From: Phoronis australis
Taxonomy: Eukaryota > Phoronida > Phoronidae
Direction: 5' to 3'
Assembly (NCBI GenBank): GCA_002633005.1
Contig: NMRA01000488.1
Span: 33,261 to 55,021, forward strand
DNA: 21,761 nucleotides
Part shown: piece by piece, positions 9,109 through 18,700 of the stretch
Numbering within the stretch: position 1 is the first letter of the stretch
Layout of the letters: each line of letters begins with the position of its first letter
The notes under the pieces: generated by a model
Seen by the model: only the letters and a program-made list of their open reading frames with translations
Database searches by the model: none
Told to the model about the DNA's origin: nothing
Program-made: the position numbers and the translations under genes

Positions 9109-9628
9109 AAGATCACCCCTGTAGCCAAAATCTTGCACGAGTGATTAACTCCATTCTGGCATTTCGTATAATTGGAGGACCGGCTCTCTTTTGTTGGATA
9201 ATTGTTCAAATCTCCGATCAAATCATATCTAGCCTGACTGGGCTGTGCTGCTAAAAATGAAAGTTAAGCTATAACATATTTGAACACAAACCAATAGCAT
9301 TTCTGAGTTCCTTGTCAAATGCTGATCATATTTAGTTTTTGAGTCGCCAGGAGTTAAGACAATCCATTCTGCCAGGTTTCAGTAACCCCTTGAAGCCTGG
9401 GAGATAATTTGGCATGCTTGTTGTCATACGGGACAGTTATGCAGTGCTGGGAAGTTAACAAAGGAGCCAGATGTCATCGCACGTTCAGAACACCTCACGC
9501 ACCCATGGAAAAGTTGCTAAACGACAGAACGACGTCATGAGACAGCACTACTAGCCCGGGCCTGCATGTTAATGTCTCATAGGACCCGAGGCCGCCGGGG
9601 TTCGTACAGCCTTCCGCCGAACCCAGAA

Positions 9629-9651
9629 GGGGGGGGGGGGGGGGGGGCCTN
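9629..9651. other. Homopolymer G run with ambiguous base
   Basis: Nineteen consecutive G are followed by CCT and an N at 9651. The length of the run and the base at N are probably unreliable, and frames crossing this point should not be trusted. Confidence 0.9.
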
Positions 9652-10349
9652 GTCACTGAGGCATTTTCCCAGCTAAGCCTGGTAATTTGCGCTCTCACGT
9701 ATCGTCTCGGGTGGATCCTTGTGATGATTACATGCCTGTGTCGGTGGTGTCGACGAGTAGGCGAATGAGTCGGCGGGCGACGTGCAGCGAGGCATGAGGT
9801 GAGCCGGGCTGGAGTAATTGGCAAAACTTGTATATGGGATTGTTTCTATGTTATTTGGTGTTGCACTACAAACATCCATTTTCCCAGATTTTGCGCTCAT
9901 CTGACGGGAATTCGAATGTACGGCGTCACCTACGTTTTGCAAGCCCCGCCGGGACTACGCCGGAGGAGTGGGTAGTTGCCCAAGTCCTCCGGATGAGCGG
10001 CATTCCTCGGTTATCAGTGGCTATAGATGTGTATTGCAGACTTGGTAAACGAAGTTGGCTCCCGCAACACCGGCAGTAGCCTCACAAGGCCCGACGTAAT
10101 ACCACTGCATGATTACCGTAATAGGCCTACCACAAATAATGAATGCGAAGACAGCTAAATGAACCAGCGGCACACCAACACCGCCTCTCGCGCTGACTTC
10201 CAGATCTAGTGCTCGCGGATATGACACGGTTTAGGCCAGGCACAATGTTGAATTTAATACAAATATTTTGACCTAGTCTCATATAGCTTCCTGGCTGGCT
10301 TATCACATGGTCTCCTGACTAAAATCATCGAAAGGATACATGCACTTAC

Positions 10350-10503
10350 CTCCAAGCGGCTCTCTGACTGGCCATTCCAATGGGAATTTTCGACAGTGAT
10401 GTGACCAGTAATATGTGATAACGGACGTGTAGACGATCACAAATAAAAGGCAATACTTATGAGATTTCCACTTGATTCGAGCACAACTTCGTATTATGTC
10501 CAT
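10350..10503 (-). CDS. Candidate first coding exon of a type II membrane protein
   Basis: The minus-strand ATG at 10503 sits in a strong context (GTGATGG) and is the first ATG after an in-frame TAG at 10545-10543. It encodes 51 codons plus one base, ending at the consensus donor GGAG|GTAAGT. The protein starts with a short basic tail (RIKWKSHK) followed at residues 17-33 by one hydrophobic segment YCLLFVIVYTSVITYYW, then a polar stretch. This is the classic signal-anchor layout of Golgi glycosyltransferases and sulfotransferases. The donor phase (1) fits the acidic exon at 8303-8388. Which enzyme, if any, cannot be told because no catalytic motif is in view. A chance hydrophobic ORF is the alternative. 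Confidence 0.45.
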
Positions 10504-10519
10504 CACATTATTAACTAGG

Positions 10520-10750
10520 TCACGACGCAGGTATGAATTGACCTAATTTCGTGTCAAGCCCATCAAATGCACTCCACTGGACTTCTTGTGTATAAGTGGC
10601 GACCTGTTTGTGAGTGGGTGCGGCCGTTTTCGAACCGACGACTAGTGGAGTCAAACAGAAATTCAATTTTCTTAGAAATAACTTAGTGATTTCTATAAAG
10701 TCGTCCACTGCCGCTGTTGCACGAAGGGAAACAAATTTGGTTCCATTCAT
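10520..10750 (-). CDS. Small minus-strand ORF upstream of the candidate membrane-protein exon
   Basis: An ATG-started frame of 76 codons ends in TGA 17 bases before the ATG at 10503. The product would be soluble and mildly basic, with no recognised motif. If the downstream exon is real and transcription starts further upstream, this would be a long upstream ORF likely to limit its translation. It could equally be 5' flank. Confidence 0.2.
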   Translation of the reverse strand: MNGTKFVSLRATAAVDDFIEITKLFLRKLNFCLTPLVVGSKTAAPTHKQVATYTQEVQWSAFDGLDTKLGQFIPAS

Positions 10751-11203
10751 CTCTGCAGTGTAAAACTACGAACAATCCGTCGTTATCGACATGTCTATGC
10801 ATTTAGCCAAATACACATTTAACTCAATAAAAGCAAATATCTTATGAAAGTAAAAAGCCTGTTGAATATGATTTTTGAAGCCACACGAATCTACCAGTAA
10901 ATGAGTCACGTAACAAATCAATGTCTGTTTGGATCGAAAATTTAGAAAGCTGCATCTGAACAAAGCAGTAACGCCGAAAATTTCGTTTGTGGGATGTAAA
11001 TGGGCATAGAAATCTCAAGGGCTATTACTGCTTTTTAAATTATGATTTCGTTTTTTCTGAAGTCCAACATAACCTTAAAATGGATTTCCCTTGATATTAT
11101 GCACGCGAGTCAAAGACATTTTTATAAGACAAAAAGATGATTATTAAAAACCAAATATTTATTTTGTGAGCTATTATATAGTGATCACAGCTGTTTGTCT
11201 TCA
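10751..11203. other. AT-rich stretch without recognised gene
   Basis: No supported exon or repeat. It ends in an acceptor-like pyrimidine tract CTGTTTGTCTTCAG at 11203. Confidence 0.4.
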
Positions 11204-11735
11204 GAAGAGTAACAGTGGGCTGGCTTGAAGCAAAAAATACGAGGACCGTGAAAAAAGTGGTCCCAAGGGTCACTGAAAAATTATCCGAGTCGTTTTCAAC
11301 GTTTGAGGAGAAGGCCCCGCCGACCCTGAAGGAAGTTCACATTCCTCGAGAGCGACGCGTGCGGAGTGCTGAATGTGGTGGCGCAAATTTGTTGATTTCG
11401 CACGACAACTGTTGAGATGGCTGAGAGAGAATTGGCCAAGATTCCGATGAACGAACGCCACAGACTACCGCCGGAAGAGACTGAGGTGACGCTGATTGAA
11501 CTTGTGCTCACTGTCAAGGTCCAACTTCGCTCAATGGTGTGCCAAGGAAGGGCAAGAGGGGATGGCCATGGAAGTAACTCTCAATTTTCAGCGTCGCCTC
11601 GAGCGCCGTCAACAATTTTTGGCTTCCGCCATCAACAGTTTCGCTCCCCTCAATAAATTTTGCACTTCACGCACTCTAGAGCCTGGAGCACGTGGCAACC
11701 CTTATATTAAAATTAAACAAACTGCCATCGTTTAG
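11204..11735 (+). pseudogene. Coding-like island, possibly a decayed gene or retrocopy
   Basis: Less AT-rich than its flanks, this island is covered by three successive plus-strand frames. The first (about 11205-11415) gives a lysine- and glutamate-rich peptide and ends in TGA. The second (ATG at 11417, to 11656) starts MAERELAKIPMNERHRLPPE. The third (to TAG at 11735) contains NFQRRLERRQQFLASAINSF. The pattern could reflect frameshifts in one ancestral coding sequence, or exons with unrecognised borders (ACTGAG|GTGACG near 11486 is a possible donor). The minus strand is also open in places. No family was recognised. Confidence 0.2.
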
Positions 11736-13902
11736 AAGTTAGCTACACTAAACCATTGGAAATGTTTACACTCACCTCCACTCGCCTCCAACAGGCTTGG
11801 AGGGACAGTGGGTCCACTGAGACTGGCTAAACAGTTCCTGTTATCAGAAAAACGCAATCATAAGCAGTAAAGCAAACTGAGTGGAACGAGGGAAGTGGTG
11901 TTGGGAACAGTACGTCTATTTGAAGTTTTAATGATAATTAAGTTAGTTACGCACTGCAAAATCAGTTGACATTGCGAGTGAACGTTGAAATAGCTAATAT
12001 AGTTAAGGATTGTATAGGTTATGAGTACCGAAAACAAGTTTTCACCGAATAATTAACCGAAGACTGTGAGATTTTCACTTGTCCCAGTTTAATCGGCTTT
12101 TTCTCGGCTTCGCCAAATCGACTTTATTTGAGCTTAGGAACACTAGTTCTCGAAAACGGCTTGATGGATTTCGCTGAAACTTTCCCAACTGAATATCAAT
12201 CTCAAAAAGCTTGTTAGGATTTTTGATATAACGGCTTAGTTTTTGCGTAATGTGACAAAGACGAATACGACTTCAATTTTTTACAAAAATACCTTTGCGA
12301 GTTGATTTGTCACAGAAAGCAAATGAACAGACTAATCGAAAATTCCTAACACCGTTTTTGAGGTTTCAATAAAGTCGACCGGGGGGTTATTTTGCTATGA
12401 ATGTACCTTTCTTAAAAATGAAATAAAAGATTTTTACGTAAAAATAATAATGGCACATTAATACAAAAAGTATATTTACATTTCCTACACCTTCAGGTCC
12501 GCTGTGAACTGTGGGTCTGTGCCTTTTTAGTGGACTTTCGTTTCGTTTTCTCGGATTTTTTGTTTCTCTGAGGCGGACCTTTTTACCCACTTCACGAAAT
12601 GGGAGGCTCGTTCGAGCCCCGAGCTCCCCTGGGTGCGCGCATGCATACTTAGCTGTGTCGGCAATGTGTCAGGGTAAAGTTTGTCTCAGCAGTGAATTAT
12701 TTGTCTTCAGTTTTATTTATTACGAGAGTTCTTCTGTACCGCTCGTATAGAAGATCTCTGATATCATTTATTTCAACTGCTTAGGCTACATTTGTTGGTG
12801 CTTAAAAATAGTTAAGCCTAGGCCTACTCAATTCTGTTCATTGATTTGAAATGCGTGGGCACGAGGCCTCACTGTCTCATTCAATCAGATACTAGTCGCG
12901 CCTTGATTTGAATAAAATCGAGGGACAAATTTAGAAAACGTAATGACCGATAGTTTGTCTTATTGGGTTGGGCAAACCAGAAACAAGACATTATGGTTTT
13001 TCGACCTGGTAACCAGAAACCGTCTTAGAGAGTTAGCGTTACCAGTATCCCGCCGTTAACGTATTGGCCTAACTAAATTTCACCATCAGATGTCAGGTCA
13101 GTTTATCTCAAGTGTGCGCTGATAATAGAAACATCACTTAAGTTAACATGTGATAGGTGTTCCAAAGAGCTCTATTTATCTCATTGTTTGTGCCAAGTTT
13201 GTGCTGGTGTTTTTTTTTTTAATTCTCTTGAAACTCAATATCGGTTAGAACGTTCATAATGAAGCTATAAGCGGTTTAAAGTTCCTTTTTGGTTGTGTTT
13301 TGAACTTATGATTCTGAATTCTACAACTTCATAGCTCAGTGGATTCACTCAGCGACTCACGACACTAATTTAGACAGGTTACATGTCTAACTCACGACTA
13401 CAGAAAGTTTGAGTAAGTAGGACAGTGTCTGTGAGTGGCTCTTTTTCACCATGTGCGTTTGGATTCCCTTTTCAACGTTCATTTTCCACGTCTTCGTCTG
13501 TTCATGGACATCTGTTAAACCGACCGTGGTCTGTCAAGGAGTGTTTAACTACTTTAACTGTTGTATTGTGTCTTTATTTTGCTTTTGACCTTGGCGTATT
13601 GTACAGTGTTATACCCTGTCATTTCCCTTTGGTTTAATTTATCGACATTTGCCCCGTCCATTAAGCTCAATCATACTAAATGACATTCATTTCCACTAGA
13701 CAACCGAAAGGGGGGACTCTGTTCATATCTTCGCAAGAATACACTAAGTTATAAAGTTGACTAGAAGAACAAATTGTCGATTTCTTGATGTATGTTCATG
13801 CAACAGAGGCGACAAATACTGTGGTATCGCTCAATTTTTTACTCATCTAGCATGGGGCTTCTGTACTCTATATTCAGCTTTGGGTAATATTGAAATGTCA
13901 AT
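11736..13902. other. Long stretch without recognised gene
   Basis: AT-rich. The segment around 12060-12330 has the feel of an interspersed repeat but has no second copy in this window. Open frames at 12387-12590 (minus), 12511-12750 and 13425-13637 lack supporting start, splice or motif evidence. A T run lies near 13211-13220. Confidence 0.45.
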
Positions 13903-14130
13903 ATGAAGCACAGCATCTTGTTTTTTGTTTTACTTTTTACTCACAACCTGGCAAGAGCTAACACTATTGTGCACTCTAGCCAGCCAGCTATGCTATATGT
14001 TATGTGTATGCGTAAATGTCTTATATGTGTATTTTTACACCAAAGGCTAGAACTTTTGCCGGCTGTTTGCAAAACTTACAATAAGTTTGCTTGTGAACCA
14101 TTGCACCATTGTCGTTGTTCCCTGGGTTAG
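13903..14130 (+). CDS. Candidate small secreted cysteine-containing peptide
   Basis: An ATG with A at -3 opens a 75-codon frame to TAG. Residues 1-19 (MKHSILFFVLLFTHNLARA) look like a signal peptide, with a plausible cleavage after ARA. The remaining ~56 residues contain seven cysteines (CMRKCLIC, AVCKTYNKFAC, HHCRC) and no further strong membrane segment. No family is recognised and no intron is needed. Small frames of this kind also appear by chance in T-rich DNA. Confidence 0.2.
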   Translation: MKHSILFFVLLFTHNLARANTIVHSSQPAMLYVMCMRKCLICVFLHQRLELLPAVCKTYNKFACEPLHHCRCSLG

Positions 14131-14197
14131 AAAGAGTTCAATGAGGCTGATTTCGGTTGTAACATTTTTATTTTTCTGAATTGTGTACAAAGTTCAT

Positions 14198-14308
14198 ATT
14201 AAGGTTATGGAAGACCATGTGAACTTGTCTGTGTATTAAGGTTATGGAAGACCATGTGGACTTGTCTGTGTATTAAGGTTATGGAAGACCATGTGGACTT
14301 ATCTGTGT
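14198..14308. repeat. 37-bp tandem repeat, three copies
   Basis: Three consecutive 37-bp units start at 14198, 14235 and 14272, each beginning ATTAAGGTTATGGAAGACCA. They differ at only one or two positions (TGAACTTG, TGGACTTG and TGGACTTA). Near-identity indicates recent slippage or unequal exchange. Confidence 0.95.
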
Positions 14309-15550
14309 ATGAAGTCAAATGTCTACGAAACTGTAGAAACTCAGTCAATGTACATATTTTCTGAAAGTAGAAACCTGTACAATTTCATTTTTGACTATAC
14401 CAATCGCCTGTGAATTGAGTAATGTGACCATATCTTTTTAGTGAAATTTAGCAAAAAAGAACAGTACATCCATAGGCTAGGAAAACTACGGCATCAGTAA
14501 CATTTACCAAATTTCATTCAATATAAATGTTCTAGATGAAATCTCAAGAATGCTGTAAGTTACAGTTTCTTTTCTTTTTGTTTTTATGCAACTTCTGAGT
14601 TGTTTCGATCAATAAAAATCATAGTTCTATTTTTATAACACCACATGCAGAAGTGGAAAAGTTTAAAAACAGCAAACAATGTTTTGGAGAACAGTGTAGA
14701 AAGCACGGTATATGAATACGATGAGCAGTTTCTGAGATATGATCTAAAGTTTGTCCTATTTGGCCTTTTTTCGAGGGTGCTACATCACCTCTAGAAATTT
14801 TGGTCCGAGGATTATTTCTCCCCTCCCCAGTATTAGTACTCCATCACCACGGGCTATTTTACAGGACGCTTAACATTCTGCTGTGTAGTGTGTTAAATCC
14901 GATCTCACTTTCGCTCTACTGCGTTCAGATTTTGTGAAACAAAACAATGACCAAAATGCAAAAATTTAGCTCTTAATTTAGCTTATGTTATCCAAATGCA
15001 CTACTAGAGACGTCTGGCTACAAAAGCTAGGGGAAGGCATGGGGGGAAATGTGTCCGAGTGGTGCTTGAGCGCTGTGAAGTCGTCCAAAACAAGTTTGGA
15101 CAACTTGAAGGTGAACTGTAAGTGGTATTTTCGGTTATACGTGGAGATGCTAAATCTATTGAGCTATCAAGGGCAGCGATCAATTTAAAAATACTGTCTG
15201 ACTCTTATACGCCACCTGGTATGACCAACAGGTACCAGCCCTTGTTGATAATTCTTGCACACTAGCCTCAGCCAGAAGTGTTCTCAGGGAGGTCAAGGAG
15301 CCTGAGGTGATGACTCGTTGGGCGAGGAAGTGCAGTGACTGTTGGGGTTAGATTTTTCTGGAAACGGATTTACAGTCTTGTCCTCTTTTTGTCCTGCCTG
15401 TTTATGCTAGTACGCGTAATATTAGGCTTCTTGTGAATTCTGATTTGTGGCAACATATTCACATTCCCTCTGTTCTATTTGGTGTTCACTTCTACTAGTA
15501 ACTGTCTTGAGTTCACAGACCGTAGCTTGGCAAGTCTGTCTGGCTTTCAG
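14309..15550. other. 5' flank of EXOSC2
   Basis: AT-rich, without a recognised gene. An AATAAA at 14611 could be a polyadenylation signal for an unseen upstream transcript. An open frame at 14985-15188 contains a strong donor AACT|GTAAGT near 15117. A 5' untranslated exon of EXOSC2 or its promoter is expected in this stretch, but no TATA box or initiator is clear enough to call. Confidence 0.35.
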
Positions 15551-15594
15551 TTCCCATTCAGTTCCCATTCAGTTCCCATTCAGTTCCCATTCAG
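15551..15594 (+). repeat. 11-bp tandem repeat, four perfect copies
   Basis: TTCCCATTCAG is repeated four times without a mismatch, preceded by CTTTCAG. It sits 45-88 bp upstream of the EXOSC2 start codon. Each unit ends in CAG after a pyrimidine-containing stretch, so each resembles a weak 3' splice site. Confidence 0.95.
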
Positions 15595-15633
15595 TTCATG
15601 AAATACCAACTAAGTACTGTTCCTTCTCACACA

Positions 15634-15638
15634 GGAAA
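15634..15638 (+). promoter_or_regulatory. Probable 3' splice site just before the EXOSC2 start codon
   Basis: CTGTTCCTTCTCACACAG ends at 15634, with an ACTAAG branch-like motif about 20 bases earlier, and GAAA then leads to ATG at 15639. This suggests a 5' untranslated intron ending four bases before the start codon, or a trans-splicing acceptor in lineages that use spliced leaders. A transcription start inside this sequence is the alternative. Confidence 0.4.
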
Positions 15639-15760
15639 ATGTCTGTGAACATAAGTTTAGCTGGGTATAATGATGCCAGTTCAGAGGTGAAGTATGAAAG
15701 CGCAGACCATCAAATGGTTACGCCAGGTGACGTCATCACCACAGATACAGGGTTCATGAG
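15639..15760 (+). CDS. EXOSC2: EXOSC2 exon 1, coding part
   Basis: Codes residues 1-40 plus two bases of Arg41. It covers the variable N-terminus and the conserved VTPGDVITTDTGFM strand of the N-terminal domain. Donor ATGAG|GTATGT, phase 2. Confidence 0.93.
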
Positions 15761-18700
15761 GTATGTCACGGACAGCTGTATAATTTCATCTATCTACAGC
15801 ATCTGTTCTTTCACGCACTTCTTTTTTCATTGAAAATAAGTAATGGACAACAACATTCTTATGCATAGTAGAGAAAAGTAGCTGCTTCTGTCTCCAAACT
15901 GTCCATGACAGAGACTTTGGCAAATGTTAATTTACCTCCTTAAATATGTCTACACATTTTTCATTCCGCTCGGCAGCGAACTACACGACTACACCCATCT
16001 GGAATACTCTGAGCCCGTCACACTGCATACTTATCTACTGATATGTATGCAATGTTACGGTGGCCCAGGGTAATGGTCACTTGTCTCGTGTTGCATTGGA
16101 TGTAGCACAAGCCAACTTGTATGAATGCATGAGTCACATGTGTTCTTGGTGTATTGGCAAGGTGTCTATAAGGTGTCCAGTGACTTCGAATGGAGTCTAT
16201 GTTTCCTGAAAAATTGAAATTTAAGTGTTAGACTGTCGATGCCTGTCCTGAACTTGGAAGTGCTTAAATATGAAACTCAATTTGAAGAATACTTGAACAT
16301 CAGACTTTGAGTGTGGAATGTATTTTAATTTCAAAAATGGCCTTGTAAGTGCTGTAAAATTATCAAGGATAAGATCATGTTACATACATGTCATAGCAGG
16401 TAGTTCCGGGCAGCTAATTTTCACCCGTGCAGACAAGAATCATTTTGGTTTGAGGTTGACTGGTTTGGTAGTCATGGATTGTCCAAAATTTGTAATCTTG
16501 TTTGTGCGTTTTCTTTCAACTGTGTTCCCAATAAAGTAACATATCACCAATTTATGACCAAGAAGTGAAATTTTATTTTCTCTTTTTCCGTGGAAGATAT
16601 GTAGTGCTTGCTATCAAATTACTGAGTTTCCATGTTCAAGTTCTGGGCCATGGCTGCCAATGTTTGGGAAATTGTGGACATTCACGACAATTTTGGAAGA
16701 CCTTGAAAGATGAACACGGCAATTTTAGCGAGTATTTTTGTCTAAATTTGGAGAGATTTTACCATGCAGTGAACGCATATCTCATGTCATGTCTGCGATG
16801 TATGTATTCATTCATGATGAAGCCATATCATAACTAACATGTATTCCTCTTTCAGAGGACATGGAACGTATATGGATAATGACTGCTTGAAGGCCTCTGT
16901 GGCCGGCGTAGTTGACCGGGTCAACAAGTTGGTCAGCGTCACACCTTTAAAGACAAGGTAGGCCTTGTTTCAACATTACATCTCTTTGTCCTAAATTTGT
17001 TGTGATTGTACAATATACATTGGTGGACAAAGGATTTTTCCAGAGCTGCTGGCAATAGTCAGATATAACAGTTACATGCCTGTATTTTGAGAACCATTTT
17101 GATGCCTGTTAGTCAGTGGAGAAAACTGGCTCTAAAATTTGGGCACTTTATATCCGACCATTACCGAGCTGCTTTACGTAGACCCTTGTAGCCTTGCATG
17201 TATTCGCTCAAGGCGGTGCTAGTGGTCCTAATCTACCCTTCCATCACTCACTAATGAAATGACACTATGGAGGTATGCTGTGCAAGGAAAAAATATTCTG
17301 AAAAATTGAATAGGGACTCGGGAGTATGGGGTGGCATATGAAACATCACCACTGAATAAGTACTGTATCTTCTTTTTATCTGCTTTTAATACAAAAATAT
17401 AAAAAGCCTGTAAAGGTAAAGATTATGATGTATTTGTGAAATGACTTTTAGCTGTATGTTTCCAACTTTATGTCTCTGTAAGTGACCATATTTCAATATG
17501 ATTGTCAATAAAAAATTTTAAATTTTGTTATACCGATTAGCCTTTCTTCTCATTTGGTAATGGTAATCAATAAAATGGAAGCGAGCTTTTACTAGGTAAA
17601 ACTGTTAGTCAGTATATTGTTAATTTGTTTCTCTCTTACTTAAGTCTAGTCTTTCCAGGTATAATGGTGAAGTGGGCGACATTGTGATTGGCCGGATCCT
17701 GGAAGTAGGTCAGAAGCGTTGGCGCGTGGAAACCAACTCGAGGCTCAATTCTGTGTTAATGTTGTCTTCGGTCAATTTGCCTGGTGGAGAACTGGTTAGT
17801 TCAATTACCAAATAGTTTCATATGGATGTCTCCATGATTAGACTAAGTTCTCATACCACATCCAAAGGTTTACACAAGGCTTGGAATTTTCCGCGGAAAC
17901 ACGGATTTCCGCTTTTTTCAAATGTTCTGTCCACGTATTTTATTATGTTTCCACGTAAAAAAAACGGATTTGATATAAAATTTCCGCGGCAAAGTCCTTT
18001 CTTACCGCAGCGTTGCCGACGACTTTCACCTCGAAAAGCGGAAGTTGCTCTTTATGTTTCTAAGGAACGTAAATTGTCAACATTACCGGATAGCGTGGTG
18101 GATTTTTCAATGGCGACTCGTGTGTGATTGTAAACCGCGGTGACAAATACTAAGACTCTGCAGCCAAAAATGCGTGGTGTTGGGAGTGGACGGACGAGCT
18201 AAAAAACGCAGACGCACGCTTCTGGAGATGGTTTTTTTTTTTAGTCCCCCCGATTTTTGTGGTGTGCAACAAAAGGTCTCGAGGCTGGGGAGCGCGCTTC
18301 GGGCCGTAAAAGTTTCCGCGTTTTCCGTCATCGGTCATTCCAAGCCCTGTTTACATTAAGAACTGGCACAAGTCTTTGTAGACATTGGTGTTGGCTCTAC
18401 GTTCTTCTTCGGTGTAGGTGGTGCTGTCTAAAGCAACATGGGAGAATTTGTGTCCTTCATCCTGATTCAGTGTACACTCATTTTTCTGATACAGATAGAC
18501 TCCATTATCCTCCTGAGATTGGTGTTATTTTTGTTAGGTAGAATGTTAGAGAACAGGGAATGTATAAACTATACCGCTATAGCCCTCCTTATCACGCTTG
18601 TCCTCGGGCTGCACTAATAAATTCTGTAATGTGGTTTGGGGTTTCATGGCTGTACTGAGTTTGAATTTACTAAAGATACGTTTAAGAAACTCAGCCCTGG

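Larger units (their letters stand above)
8389..10349 (-). other. Putative intron with repeats and a poly-G gap
   Basis: If the two flanking minus-strand exons belong together, this 1961 bp stretch is their intron. It holds two inverted repeats (8741-8764 and 9070-9108) and a 19-base G run with an ambiguous base. Between about 9560 and 10230 it is visibly richer in G and C than its surroundings. A minus-strand frame at 9673-9942 is rich in S, T, P and N but has no recognisable motif. Confidence 0.35.

Noticed and set aside
9495-9942. Minus-strand open frames, arginine/histidine-rich or serine/proline-rich
   Set aside because: One crosses a 19-G run and an N, so the frame is unreliable. The other has no ATG-led start with splice support and no known motif.
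12387-12590. Basic minus-strand peptide frame followed by a possible donor
   Set aside because: It begins at GTG with no upstream ATG in frame and resembles no known protein. The basic composition follows from local T-rich sequence.
15447-15638. N-terminal extension of EXOSC2 with a signal-like sequence
   Set aside because: The frame is open upstream but contains no ATG before 15639, crosses the 11-bp tandem repeat and a probable 3' splice site, and Rrp4 is not a secreted protein.
17822-18127. 101-codon open frame in intron 3
   Set aside because: It is mostly transposon sequence that reads open by composition. The similar frame in the intron 6 copy reflects shared DNA, not conserved coding.
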